Shown here piece by piece: positions 32,911-42,076 of a stretch of 64,000 nucleotides of DNA. Numbering within the stretch: the first letter of the stretch is position 1; each line of letters starts with the position of its first letter. The stretch lies in contig JAZNKB010000007.1 in the NCBI GenBank assembly GCA_045578345.1, positions 1 to 64,000 of the forward strand, given 5' to 3'. This stretch comes from Onthoplasma sp045578345 (GTDB lineage Bacteria > Bacillota > Clostridia > Christensenellales > UBA1242). A program made the position numbers and the translations under genes. The notes beneath the pieces were generated by a model. It was not told the DNA's origin, did no database searches, and saw only the letters and a list, made by a program, of their open reading frames with translations.

Positions 32911-33368
32911 ATGAAAGTTTGTGCATTTTTTGGTCATTCTATGTTTGTTAAATGCAGATTAGATTTTGAATTATTAAAAAACACTATTGAAGATTTAATA
33001 ATTAATCATGGTGTTGGAATTTTTTTTGTTGGAACTCATGGTGAGTTTGATGAGTATGTTTAAAAGCGTGTTTGCAATTGAAAAACAAACATCCGCAAAT
33101 AATAATTAGAAAAGTTTTCACAAGCATAATCAAGTTAATGAAAAACGACAATAAGATAAACAACTATGACTGTATTTCTTATCCAATTGAGCATTTGCAT
33201 TTCAAGCAAAGAATAACTGAAACAAACAAATTTATGATTGAAGATGCAAACTTTATTGTTTGCTATGTTGACACAGATATCACCAACAGCGGAGCAAAAA
33301 AAGCAGTAAACTATGCAAATAAACAAAATAAAATCGTTATAAATTTATATAAAATAAAAACCGCTTAA
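32911..33368 (+). pseudogene. Frameshifted SLOG/DUF1273-like protein
   Basis: The first frame (MKVCAFFGHSMFVKCRLDFE, then IFFVGTHGEFDEYV) stops at 33063. The next frame continues the same family in order (LKACLQLKNKHPQI, then FKQRITETNKFMIEDANFIVCYVD, GAKKAVNYANKQNKIVINLY). One missing T near 33060 explains the break. SLOG proteins bind nucleotide-related ligands and often sense or make signals in conflict systems. It may be a real mutation or a sequencing error. Confidence 0.8.
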
Positions 33369-33374
33369 GAAAAA

Positions 33375-33415
33375 GGAAGGGGAACATTAAGGGGAAAACA
33401 CGGGTGTCCCCTTAA
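33375..33415. repeat. REP-like palindrome
   Basis: TTAAGGGGA pairs with TCCCCTTAA around an 11-base loop, preceded by GGAAGGGGAACA. G-rich hairpins of this form are typical of REP/Y1-transposase-linked repeats. No transposase is nearby. Confidence 0.5.
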
Positions 33416-33439
33416 AGCAAGAAAAACACCGACTAAAAT

Positions 33440-33489
33440 AAAACAATTTTCTAGCGAAAATGTGTTTTGTTGTTAATACAATGAAAAAA
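33440..33489. repeat. Dispersed 50-base repeat, copy 1
   Basis: It shares AAAACAATTTTCT, GAAAAT, TGTTTTGTTGTTA and TACAAT in the same order and spacing with 49834-49883. The two ends can form an imperfect hairpin. Function unknown. Confidence 0.65.
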
Positions 33490-33511
33490 TTCCGCAAGTC
33501 GCGGAATTTTG
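33484..33511 (-). terminator. Terminator of rpsF-ssb-rpsR operon
   Basis: AAAATTCCGC pairs with GCGGAATTTT, with a T-rich tail on the minus strand, 24 bases beyond the rpsR stop. Confidence 0.75.
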
Positions 33512-33534
33512 ATTAACACAGTCGTGTGTTTTTC

Positions 33535-33846
33535 TTAGTCACCACTAAAAGGTAACAAAGCAATATTTCTTGCACGTTTGATTGCGTTTGTCAATTCTCT
33601 TTGGTGACGAGCGCATGTGCCAGTTTGACGAGAAGAAATGATTTTACCTTTTTCAGTAACATATTTCTTCAATCTGTTTGCATCTTTATAATCAATGAAT
33701 TTCAAGTTTTTATCTTCACAGAAAGCACAAACTTTTTTCTTGTTTCTGTTGTGTTTGAAGAATTTCTTTTTATCTGTAACAACTTTAGTTTCAGCTTTAA
33801 CTTCAGTTTGTTCAGCAACTTGTTCAACTTCTTTAACTTCTTCCAT
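33535..33846 (-). CDS. rpsR: 30S ribosomal protein bS18
   Basis: The start at 33846 (MEEVKEVEQ) has AAGGAG upstream, giving 103 residues. The last 70 are the S18 core (KKVCAFCEDKNLKFIDYKDA, KKYVTEKGKIISSRQTGTCA, RHQRELTNAIKRARNIALLP), with zinc-type Cys residues. The first 30 are an acidic Glu/Val-rich extension unusual for S18 (typical length about 75). Last gene of rpsF-ssb-rpsR. Confidence 0.96.
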   Translation of the reverse strand: MEEVKEVEQVAEQTEVKAETKVVTDKKKFFKHNRNKKKVCAFCEDKNLKFIDYKDANRLKKYVTEKGKIISSRQTGTCARHQRELTNAIKRARNIALLPFSGD

Positions 33847-34045
33847 TTTTATCTCCTTTTTTTGTTCAATGTGAAAAACACATTCTGTTTCAGTGAAATT
33901 CGACTTCACTTTAAATTAATTATTATATTTCTTTATCAGAAAATCAACAAACTACCATTAGAATGGTAAGTTGTCTCAATTTTAATCGATAAAATTGAGG
34001 GAACTTTGCTTTTTAATCTAATTTGTAAAAATATTCACAATATAA

Positions 34046-34465
34046 TTAAAAAGGCAAGTTATCGTCGCTGATAGGTTGAAGATCACTCACTGGTGAACTT
34101 CCACCCAATCCCATTCCACCTTCACTGCTTCCTTCAGCGCTTCCGTCGTTTCTTGAAGACAAGAATTCAACTTCGTCAGCAATGATATCAATTGAAAAGC
34201 CTTTTGTTCCGTCAGCTTTTTCATAGTTTCTTGTTTGGATTGAGCCAGAAACAGCAATTTTGTTTCCTTTCTTTAAGAATTTTGCACAGTTGTCAGCAGT
34301 TCCTCTCCAAGCAGTTACGTTGAAGAAATCAGTATCTCTTCCACCTTCTGCGTTTGCGAATCTTCTGCCAACAGCAATTGACATACGGCACACAGAAATT
34401 CCGCTTGTTGTTGTTGAAATTTCAGGGTCTCTTGTCAAATTACCAATTAAATAAACCTTATTCAT
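34046..34465 (-). CDS. ssb: Single-stranded DNA-binding protein
   Basis: The 139-residue protein has the OB fold (MNKVYLIGNLTRDPEISTT..., FFNVTAWRGTADNCAKFLKKGNKIAVSGSI), a Gly/Ser-rich linker (about 108-125) and the acidic tip DDNLPF, which recruits repair and replication partners. It sits between rpsF and rpsR as usual. Confidence 0.97.
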   Translation of the reverse strand: MNKVYLIGNLTRDPEISTTTSGISVCRMSIAVGRRFANAEGGRDTDFFNVTAWRGTADNCAKFLKKGNKIAVSGSIQTRNYEKADGTKGFSIDIIADEVEFLSSRNDGSAEGSSEGGMGLGGSSPVSDLQPISDDNLPF

Positions 34466-34488
34466 GTTGTCTCCTAAATTAAAATCTA

Positions 34489-34770
34489 CTATTTAGCAAC
34501 AATGATGTATCTCATGATGTTGTTAGTGATTGAAAGCAAAGCGCCTAATTTGTTTGGAACACTTGAAACTGCAGTGAAGTTAACCAAAACATAGAAGCCT
34601 TCGCGTTTCTTGTTGATTTCGTAAGCAAGTTTTTTGTTGCCTATTCTTTCAACAGATTCAATTTTTCCATTTTCCTTTTCAATCATGCTGTTAACTTGAG
34701 CAATGAGAGCTTCTTTTTCTTCGTCACTTGATTGGCTAGGAATAATGTACATTAATTCATAATTATTCAT
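34489..34770 (-). CDS. rpsF: 30S ribosomal protein bS6
   Basis: The 93-residue protein begins NNYELMYIIPSQSSDEEKEAL and contains RIGNKKLAYEINKKREGFYVLVNF, as bS6 does. It pairs with bS18 in the small subunit. First gene of its operon, with SD AGGAGG, behind a structured leader. Confidence 0.97.
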   Translation of the reverse strand: MNNYELMYIIPSQSSDEEKEALIAQVNSMIEKENGKIESVERIGNKKLAYEINKKREGFYVLVNFTAVSSVPNKLGALLSITNNIMRYIIVAK

Positions 34771-34903
34771 TTTTAACCTCCTTATGGACTATTGACCTGA
34801 AAACAGGTAAGGAACACACCAAATTTAATCGACTTTTGTGGTGTGTTTAGTTAAAAAAACTTTTAACTGCGTGCATTATATCACACTTGTAAAAAAAAAT
34901 CAA
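34771..34903 (-). promoter_or_regulatory. rpsF promoter and structured leader
   Basis: On the minus strand TTGATT (34898-34903), 17 bases, TATAAT (34875-34880). The leader then folds into a stem AACACACCA with TGGTGTGTT (34815-34852) and a small hairpin ACCTG-TTTT-CAGGT (34791-34804) before the SD. This is where S6:S18 autoregulatory leaders occur; whether this one is of that type is not shown. Confidence 0.55.
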
Positions 34904-34960
34904 GTGTTAAATTAAAAATTATATATATTAATACTTATAAAACACTTCAGTAAAAAAAAA

Positions 34961-34990
34961 AGAACTCATGACGAGTCCCCCTTTTTTTTT
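34961..34990 (-). terminator. Terminator of the gene at 34989-35381
   Basis: On the minus strand GACTC pairs with GAGTT, followed by nine T. Confidence 0.6.
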
Positions 34991-35381
34991 AAACGTTAAC
35001 AATATCTTTTGCAGGTCTAAGCCCTTCGATATATTTAATGTTCAATGCTTTAAATGTTTTTTTGTTGCTTTCAATATGTAAATCGTTATTCAATAATTGC
35101 ACCGCTTTCATAGCTTTAAGGAAATCATGTTCTTCCAAATCGCAATCTTCAGCAAGATTAATTAACTCATTGTAAATTGAAATAATTTTTTTGATAGTGT
35201 CAATAAAGAAAGTGTAACTCATCTCCAAACTTTTAAGTTCCCAACGATTTTCTTTTGTTTCTTCAATGCATTGAATATGGTTTAAATTGTTTCTTGCCAT
35301 CTTAGAATGCTTTTTCCAAGCCTCTTTAACTTGTTTCATTTCATCAACATACATTTCAGTATATTCTGGACTTTTTTTCAT
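34989..35381 (-). CDS. Hypothetical helical protein
   Basis: The 130-residue, charged and all-helical-looking protein has no recognised domain, signal peptide or membrane segment. It lies 54 bases downstream of the ABC transporter gene on the same strand, but a gap with its own start region suggests separate expression. Function unknown. Confidence 0.7.
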   Translation of the reverse strand: MKKSPEYTEMYVDEMKQVKEAWKKHSKMARNNLNHIQCIEETKENRWELKSLEMSYTFFIDTIKKIISIYNELINLAEDCDLEEHDFLKAMKAVQLLNNDLHIESNKKTFKALNIKYIEGLRPAKDIVNV

Positions 35382-35435
35382 ATTAACACCTCAACAATAT
35401 GCTAACACACATTTTTTATGTTGTCAATATTGAAA

Positions 35436-37268
35436 TTATAAATTTTCCGCCATGAAAATGGTTCTAAATTTCTTATTGTGCTTATAAAGTTCTTCAAATG
35501 TTCCTTCATCCACAATTTCACCATGCTCAAGGAAGAAGATTTTGTCAACATTTTTGATTGTTGAAAGTCTATGGGCAACAATAACAACTGTGCTTTTACC
35601 TTTAATATTTTCAATGCTTTGTTTAACTTGATTTTGCGCAAGGTTATCTAACGAACTTGTACTTTCATCAAACAGAATTATGCTAGATTTTTTAAGCAAA
35701 GCCCTAGCAATTGCCAAACGTTGTTTTTGACCACCACTAAGTTTAATTCCACTTTCACCAACAATCGTATCCACTTTTTGTGGCAAAGTTTCAATGAAAT
35801 CAAATAAAGCCGCGTCTTTCAAAGCTTTTTCAATTTCTTCATCAGTTGCGTCAGGTTTTGCGAGTTGAAGATTTTCCTTAATTGTCATGTCAAATATATA
35901 TGGAAATTGATTAACTAAAGAAATAGAACTTCTAATTGTTTGTTTACTCAACTTCTGGATATCCACTCCATCAATTAAAACCTTTCCTTTATCAACGTCA
36001 TACATTTTAGAAATAAGATTTAAAATGGTAGACTTACCGCTTCCCGAAACGCCAACAAAAGCAACTGTGGTGCTTGGTTCAATTTCAAAATTTAAATTTT
36101 CAAAAACCATATTTTTGCCAATCTGAACACGAGTTTTAATCTTACCTTTAATCTTTTTCTTTTTGTTTTCGTTTATTTCAGCTTTAATTTCTTCATCTGA
36201 TTTTTCTTTATATTCCACGTAACCGAATCCCACATTTTTAAATTTAATATTTCCCTTAACATTTTTTAATCTTTTGTTTCCAAATTTTTCAAGTTCATAT
36301 TCGTCATCTTCGTAAAGCTCACTTATACGAGATACTGCCAAATCTATTTCTGTTGAAAAGTCCGTAAAGTTTGTTAAAATGTTTGCCAAATAGTCTATCT
36401 CATATCTGTTGCTATAAATTATCATAAACGACGCTAATGAAAGCAGTCCAAGATGCGTTTGCCATAAACCTAAAATTAAAATTCCCGACACTATTATGTT
36501 GATAAACATAAATCTAATTGTATTAAAACGTCTATTAACAACACTAGTTTTAATGTTTTGCTCAGCTTGACTATCCGCCAAAATGGTTAAATTTTCACGC
36601 AACTTGTTTTCCAAATTAAGAGATTTGATATCTTTTTGACTTCTAACAATTTCATTTAGGAAACCACCTGTTTTTTCATTTCTTTTTAACAATTCCTTAC
36701 GGTTCTTTCTAAATATTTTTCTTCTAACCTTTTCAAGAGTGAACACAATAAGTATTGCTCCAACCGCAATCAATCCAACAATCCAACTTATTATTATAAT
36801 GTAAGTAATCATAATAACGGCTGTGATGATGCGTTGCAAATAATCCACAAAAGCAAACACTTTATCAAAAATGGTTGTAGGGTCGCTTGAAATCCTTTGA
36901 GTGAAGTTAGAAGTTTTGTGGTCTGTATATGCTTTGTCTGCCACACTAAAAGCCTGTTCAGCAATATCAATCCTCATTGAATTAATGATTTTATTTGAAA
37001 CCCGAAAATAGATATTACTTCTTATATGCCCCAGTAAATTAGAAAACAACATAACAGCAGTCATAATCATGAGTTGTTTAATTGCCAAAATATACAAAGA
37101 TGCTGATATGTTCGCCAAAATATATCCAGCAAAAATACCATAAAAAGTTTGAATTCCAATGTCAATAATCATCAAAATTATCCAAATTGAAATAATTCCT
37201 TTATGGCGCGCAAAATATGGCCAAAAGTTAAAACGTTTGCTGTTTTTTTCTTTTGTTCTTTTTTTCAT
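35436..37268 (-). CDS. ABC transporter, fused permease/ATPase (exporter type)
   Basis: The 610-residue half-transporter has six membrane helices in residues 20-290 and an ATPase with Walker A GVSGSGKST (406-414), signature LSGGQKQR (510-517), Walker B ILFDES (530-535) and H-loop His (VAHRLST). Two chains would form a peptide, lipid or drug exporter. An insertion of about 25 Lys/Glu-rich residues (353-378) sits between the A-loop strand and Walker A, which is unusual. Its substrate cannot be read. Confidence 0.92.
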   Translation of the reverse strand: MKKRTKEKNSKRFNFWPYFARHKGIISIWIILMIIDIGIQTFYGIFAGYILANISASLYILAIKQLMIMTAVMLFSNLLGHIRSNIYFRVSNKIINSMRIDIAEQAFSVADKAYTDHKTSNFTQRISSDPTTIFDKVFAFVDYLQRIITAVIMITYIIIISWIVGLIAVGAILIVFTLEKVRRKIFRKNRKELLKRNEKTGGFLNEIVRSQKDIKSLNLENKLRENLTILADSQAEQNIKTSVVNRRFNTIRFMFINIIVSGILILGLWQTHLGLLSLASFMIIYSNRYEIDYLANILTNFTDFSTEIDLAVSRISELYEDDEYELEKFGNKRLKNVKGNIKFKNVGFGYVEYKEKSDEEIKAEINENKKKKIKGKIKTRVQIGKNMVFENLNFEIEPSTTVAFVGVSGSGKSTILNLISKMYDVDKGKVLIDGVDIQKLSKQTIRSSISLVNQFPYIFDMTIKENLQLAKPDATDEEIEKALKDAALFDFIETLPQKVDTIVGESGIKLSGGQKQRLAIARALLKKSSIILFDESTSSLDNLAQNQVKQSIENIKGKSTVVIVAHRLSTIKNVDKIFFLEHGEIVDEGTFEELYKHNKKFRTIFMAENL

Positions 37269-37491
37269 CAGTCACCCCTCTTTTATTTAAGTTAAGTATA
37301 GTTCAAAAACAGACACAAAGTCAATAGTTATTAAAAAATAAAGTTTACTTTATTTTCAAAAAAACACTTTACTTGTGATATGTTTCGTGCTATAATAAAC
37401 ATGTTATTAAAAACATGGAGAAGAAATTCTCTTTTTTTATTTACTTTTTTTCAGTTTTGTGCTATAAGTATTAATATGTTAGGAGAATAAT

Positions 37492-39180
37492 ATGAATATT
37501 TCATTAGATGATATCATTCCTTCAAATTTCATTGAAGAAGAAATTTTGGAAGATTTAAAAGCTGGAAGAAGCAAAGAAGTTATAACACGTTGCCCACCAG
37601 AGCCAAGTGGTTATTGGCATATTGGGCACTGCAAAGCATGGATGATTGATTTTGAAACTGCAATTAAATTTGGCGGTTACACATATCTTAGAATGGACGA
37701 CACAAATCCAAGCCGTGAACAAGGTGAATTTGCTGATAGCTATATGGCAGATTTAGCTTGGCTTGGTTACACTCCAAAAGCAATGATTTATGCAAGTGAA
37801 TCATATTTTGACAAAATTTATGAAATTGCAGAAAAAATGATTCTTCAAGGCGATGCTTATGTTGATGAGCTTTCTCAAGAAATGCAACTAAAAATGAAAG
37901 GAACATTAACCGAACCTGGAATTAACAGCCCTTTCAGAGACCGTCCAGCTGACGAAAGTTTAAGATTATTCAGAGAAATGCGCGATGGAAAACACCCTGA
38001 TGGATCTTTAACTTTACGCGCAAAAATTGATATGTCTCATCCAAACATCTTGATGAGAGACCCTTTAATGTATAAAATTTCAAGAGAACACCACTATAAA
38101 ACCGGCAACAAATGGTGTATTTATCCACTATATGATTTTGCCCACCCAATGGAAGATGCTCTTGAAGGAGTAACATACAGTCTTTGCGACATCACGTTTA
38201 GAGTTCACAGAGAAGTTTATGAATGGTTTATTAACCATGGTTGGAACAAACCTTTTGCTCCAAAACAACGTGAATTTTCGACATTAAATTTGGAAAATGT
38301 TTTGTTAGGAAAAAGATATCTCAAAGCTTTAGTGAACGATAAAAAAGTTTTAGGTTGGGACGATCCTAGATTTATGACAATTGTTGGAATGAAACGTCGC
38401 GGTTACACTGCGGATGGAGTTAAAAATTTCATCAGAAGTTGTGGTGTTGTTGCCAGCGAAAGCACAATTCCATTCAGCGCTTTAGAATTCCACATTCGTG
38501 ATGACTTAAACAAAGTTGCAAATCGTGCAATGGTTGTTCTTGATCCTTTGAAAGTGATTATCACAAACATGACCGAAGACCAAGAGATTGAATGTGTTGT
38601 TCAAAACAACCCAAACGACGAAAATTCTAGCAATCACACAATGTTATTCAGTCGTGAAATTTATATCGAACAAGAAGACTTTTCATTAAATCCACCACCA
38701 AAATACAACAGACTTGTTGAAGGAGGAATGGTTCGTCTCAAAGGTGCTTATATCATCAAATGCAATAAAGTGATTTATAAAGATAATGGCGAAATCGACC
38801 ATTTGGAATGTGAATATATTGAAGGAACGAAAAGTGGCGAAGACAACAGCGGAATTAAAGTTAAGGGAACAATTCACTTTGTGTCAAGCAAAAACTGTTT
38901 TGAATGCACAATCAGAAATTTCAAAAACTTAGTAAAAGAAGAATATAAATGGCCTTCAAAAGCTTTATCAGACGGAGTTTCAATTGATGAAATTTTAGAA
39001 CCGAATTCATTAACCGAAACCAAAGCGTTGGCAGAAAACTATTTAAAAACTGCACAACCTTATGATAAATTCCAATTCGTCAGAAAAGGTTATTATTGCA
39101 TGGATAAAGATTCAAATGAAGATAACATAATTTTCAATTCTACCATTTCTTTAAAAGACGGATTTAAAAACAAGCACTAG
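37492..39180 (+). CDS. glnS: Glutaminyl-tRNA synthetase
   Basis: The 562-residue enzyme has RCPPEPSGYWHIGHCKA (HIGH motif), MDDTNPSREQ, and in the KMSKS position LLGKRYLKALVNDKKVLGWD, followed by MKRRGYTADGVKNFIRSCGV, as in GlnRS rather than bacterial GltX. It charges tRNA-Gln directly. A C-terminal anticodon-binding beta-barrel pair follows (about 340-560). It is preceded by an SD (AGGAG), a TATAAT promoter near 37395 and a small GAGAA/TTCTC hairpin at 37417-37430 that could attenuate. Confidence 0.93.
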   Translation: MNISLDDIIPSNFIEEEILEDLKAGRSKEVITRCPPEPSGYWHIGHCKAWMIDFETAIKFGGYTYLRMDDTNPSREQGEFADSYMADLAWLGYTPKAMIYASESYFDKIYEIAEKMILQGDAYVDELSQEMQLKMKGTLTEPGINSPFRDRPADESLRLFREMRDGKHPDGSLTLRAKIDMSHPNILMRDPLMYKISREHHYKTGNKWCIYPLYDFAHPMEDALEGVTYSLCDITFRVHREVYEWFINHGWNKPFAPKQREFSTLNLENVLLGKRYLKALVNDKKVLGWDDPRFMTIVGMKRRGYTADGVKNFIRSCGVVASESTIPFSALEFHIRDDLNKVANRAMVVLDPLKVIITNMTEDQEIECVVQNNPNDENSSNHTMLFSREIYIEQEDFSLNPPPKYNRLVEGGMVRLKGAYIIKCNKVIYKDNGEIDHLECEYIEGTKSGEDNSGIKVKGTIHFVSSKNCFECTIRNFKNLVKEEYKWPSKALSDGVSIDEILEPNSLTETKALAENYLKTAQPYDKFQFVRKGYYCMDKDSNEDNIIFNSTISLKDGFKNKH

Positions 39181-39192
39181 TGCTTGTTTTTT
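39167..39192 (+). terminator. Perfect palindromic terminator of glnS
   Basis: AAAACAAGCAC-TA-GTGCTTGTTTT includes the stop codon and is followed by T residues. Confidence 0.8.
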
Positions 39193-39248
39193 TATTTTAT
39201 AGACAAATTAATTTTATTTTTAAATTTTTTGTGATATAATATTATTCA

Positions 39249-39935
39249 ATGGAAAAAAATTCTAATCGTATTTTGAAAAATATAATAAGTTCAATTTTGG
39301 TTGTTCTAATCTTTTTCTTGAGTTTCATTACAATAATCAATTTAAGTTTTCATATGTTTTACATAGAAACTCCTGTTCGTGGATTTTCAATGCAACCAAC
39401 CATCAATAACACAATGACAAATCCTGAAGCAAAAGGCGACAAAATTTACATCAATCAATTTTCAGGTTTCACCAGAAACGACATTGTTGTTGCAAAAGTT
39501 GATTGGTATGAACATTTAATTATAAAACGTGTGATTGGTGTTCCTGGTGATAAAATTGAAATTAAAGATGAAACAACTCACTTCGCGGTTTATGTGAACG
39601 ATAGTTTGTTTTACACAAAGGAAAAATATGGTGAAAACCAAACTTTTTATAAAACTGGTAGTATTGGCTACTACTCAAAATATCTCGATTTTTTGAAAAA
39701 TCCAGAGTTTAAAAAATATGTGGAAACCAAAAATGAAACAACTTACATTCGTCTTGAGGAAAATGAATATTTCCTTATTGGTGACAATTGGGGACACACA
39801 ACAGATAGCATTGAAAAAGGTCCAATTTTAAAAAATGAAATAGTTGGAAAAGTGGATTTAATTGTTAAAGTTGATAATGAAAATCCTTTCACAACAACTT
39901 GGTATATGTTGAAAAAAATATTTTCACTAAATTAA
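39249..39935 (+). CDS. lepB: Signal peptidase I
   Basis: The 228-residue membrane protease has one N-terminal transmembrane segment (about 12-35), catalytic Ser47 (RGFSMQP) and Lys93 (IIKRVIGVPGD), and GDNWGHTTDS. It removes signal peptides on the outer face of the membrane. No SD is seen; TATAAT lies eight bases before the ATG. Confidence 0.95.
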   Translation: MEKNSNRILKNIISSILVVLIFFLSFITIINLSFHMFYIETPVRGFSMQPTINNTMTNPEAKGDKIYINQFSGFTRNDIVVAKVDWYEHLIIKRVIGVPGDKIEIKDETTHFAVYVNDSLFYTKEKYGENQTFYKTGSIGYYSKYLDFLKNPEFKKYVETKNETTYIRLEENEYFLIGDNWGHTTDSIEKGPILKNEIVGKVDLIVKVDNENPFTTTWYMLKKIFSLN

Positions 39936-40114
39936 TTTATTAAAAAATTATTTAAAAATTTAATTAAATTGTTAAAAATTAGGCATTTTGCTTAATTTTT
40001 TATTATTTTTTATATTTTTTTGAAATTTTTATTTAATTTTTTATTTAAAAATAATTACATAAATTTTAAATTATTGCAAAAAATGTTTTTAACAATTTTT
40101 TAAGGAGACAAAAC

Positions 40115-41269
40115 ATGACAAAATTAAAAAAATTTTCAATTGCGATAATGGCTCTTTTGCTTGTTGCAATAATGATGATTCCAAAAAATCAAACGATTGT
40201 AAGTGCAAATTTTACATCAGACATTAACCACAAATCAAGCGTGTTAATTGAGTGTAACACTGGAAAAGTTTTAGTAGACAATAACGGTTCGGAAAAACTT
40301 CCAATCGCAAGCGTTACAAAACTAATGACAATCTTGCTAACATTGGAGCAAGTTGAATCTGGAACTATTAATCTTGATGATAAAATTGTTGTTAGCGATA
40401 ATGCAAGTGGCATGGGCGGTAGTCAAATTTTTTTAGATGCAAACAGCGAGTATGAAATTAGGCAACTTTTAAAATCGGTGATTGTTTCAAGCGCAAATGA
40501 TAGTTCAGTTGCTCTCGCTGAACACATTGCTGGAAGCGAACAAAACTTTGTTAAAATGATGAATGAAAAAGCAAACGATTTAGATCTCGTAAACACCCAC
40601 TATTCAAACTGCACTGGCCTTCCATCAAACGACGGATATTCAACAGCATATGACCAAGCAATCGTCTTAAAACAAGTGCTTTCTTACGATTTATATCATG
40701 AATATTCTTCAATTTGGATGGAAGATTTCACCCACCCAAGCGGACGAATAACCCAAATGACAAACACAAATAAATTAAGCCGTTTCTACGAAGGATGCAT
40801 TGGCGGGAAAACAGGTTCAACAAACCAGGCAAAATATTGTTTGGCAGTTGGGGCTGAGCGAAACAACACAAAATATATTGCGGTTGTGTTAGGCGCCGAA
40901 AACAGCAAGGAAAGATTTCACCTTGCAAGCGAAATGTTAAACTATGGCTTTGCAAATTTTAAAAGCAAAACAATTTTCTCTAACAACGATTTAGCTGATA
41001 GATCAATAAAAATCAAAGGCACAAATAATCATATTGAACTAAAAGCTGAAAGAGAATATTCTATTATCACAAACATAAATCAAGAAGTTAATTTCTCACT
41101 CAATTTCCATCTACCAAGCCAGTTGAAAAAAGTAACTGAAAATGAAATTGTTGGAACAGTAGAAATTGTTGTTGACGGAGTTGTTGTTGACACAATTAAT
41201 ATCTTAAGTAACAACAATTATTCAGAGCCAACAATATGGGATAATTTTAAAGAAATTATTAATAATTAA
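40115..41269 (+). CDS. D-alanyl-D-alanine carboxypeptidase (PBP5/DacA family)
   Basis: The 384-residue protein has a signal peptide (1-31), catalytic S66-V-T-K69 (PIASVTKLMT), SxN (126-128) and KTG (232-234), then a beta-rich C-terminal domain (about 285-384) of the PBP5_C type. It trims the terminal D-Ala from peptidoglycan stem peptides outside the cell. SD AAGGAG. It follows lepB by 179 AT-rich bases. Confidence 0.95.
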   Translation: MTKLKKFSIAIMALLLVAIMMIPKNQTIVSANFTSDINHKSSVLIECNTGKVLVDNNGSEKLPIASVTKLMTILLTLEQVESGTINLDDKIVVSDNASGMGGSQIFLDANSEYEIRQLLKSVIVSSANDSSVALAEHIAGSEQNFVKMMNEKANDLDLVNTHYSNCTGLPSNDGYSTAYDQAIVLKQVLSYDLYHEYSSIWMEDFTHPSGRITQMTNTNKLSRFYEGCIGGKTGSTNQAKYCLAVGAERNNTKYIAVVLGAENSKERFHLASEMLNYGFANFKSKTIFSNNDLADRSIKIKGTNNHIELKAEREYSIITNINQEVNFSLNFHLPSQLKKVTENEIVGTVEIVVDGVVVDTINILSNNNYSEPTIWDNFKEIINN

Positions 41270-41601
41270 ATTAAATTTTGAAAATTATTAATAAATACAC
41301 TGAAAATATAATAAAAAACAGAAAAAAAATTAATTTTATTAAAATAAAAATATATTTTTACAAAGATTTTTATAAATATATAACACCATAATCAATTTTA
41401 ATATATATATTCAAATTTATACAAAAAAGCACAAGAAATCTTGTGTTTTTTTATTAATTTTCTATTGACAAGTTTTTGTTTTCATGCTATAAATAAGTCA
41501 CTATATTTTAAGGCACATTATATACGACAAGTTCGATATAATTACCTTAAAAACTACTTGCTTAATTGCAAGCATTAATAAATAAATTTTAAGGAGACAT
41601 T
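41270..41601. other. AT-rich intergenic with terminator and a promoter with long leader
   Basis: A hairpin at 41424-41452 (CACAAG with CTTGTG, T run) ends dacA transcription. TTGACA (41465-41470), 17 bases and TATAAA (41488-41493) start the next gene. Its leader of about 100 bases contains TTAAGG with CCTTAA arms and a TTGC/GCAA hairpin. Confidence 0.6.
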
Positions 41602-42039
41602 ATGACAATCAAACAAATTGAAACAGCCATTGCTGATGGCGAAATTGAAGAAAGCAAAACAGAAAAATTAGAATTAGTTATTGCTGCAACAAAAACATTG
41701 TCTAAAACAATTCAAGAAGAATTAGACTGCACAAAGATGCACAATCAAGAGACTTGCGAATTCCTTCACAGCAAACATTTCAAAGATGCGGTTTTGGATG
41801 CAATTCTTTACACTCTTGAACTCAAAGAAACATCTCACCCATTAAAACGTTCTGAATTGAAATTGTTCAAAAACAAAAAAGCAACAAACGCTCATTATAT
41901 TGAAGTTTGCGAAAAATTATCTGCCGGAATAATACACGCAATCGGCGTAAGCGACGAAGACGACGACACAATTAATTTAATGCTTCAAGAAATAATTTCT
42001 CACTACATTGAAACTCTTGAAAAGAAAATGAATAAATAA
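41602..42039 (+). CDS. Hypothetical protein
   Basis: The 145-residue, acidic, mostly helical protein has an SD (AAGGAG) and its own strong promoter with a long leader. No family is recognised. It has His/Cys residues (CTKMHNQETCEFLHSKH, about 43-59) that could bind metal, but no known motif. It converges on alaS. Confidence 0.75.
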   Translation: MTIKQIETAIADGEIEESKTEKLELVIAATKTLSKTIQEELDCTKMHNQETCEFLHSKHFKDAVLDAILYTLELKETSHPLKRSELKLFKNKKATNAHYIEVCEKLSAGIIHAIGVSDEDDDTINLMLQEIISHYIETLEKKMNK

Positions 42040-42045
42040 CAAAAC

Positions 42046-42075
42046 AAAAAAACAGGTTTTAAAACCTGTTTTTTT
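42046..42075. terminator. Bidirectional terminator before alaS end
   Basis: AAAACAGGTTTT pairs with AAAACCTGTTTT between convergent stop codons. Confidence 0.8.
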
Positions 42076-42076
42076 A

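Noticed and set aside
33072..33368. Independent 98-codon gene
   Set aside because: It has no SD and continues the SLOG family pattern of the preceding frame; it is the 3' part of a frameshifted gene.
35402..35641. 79-codon minus-strand frame
   Set aside because: It is a shadow of the ABC transporter gene in another frame.
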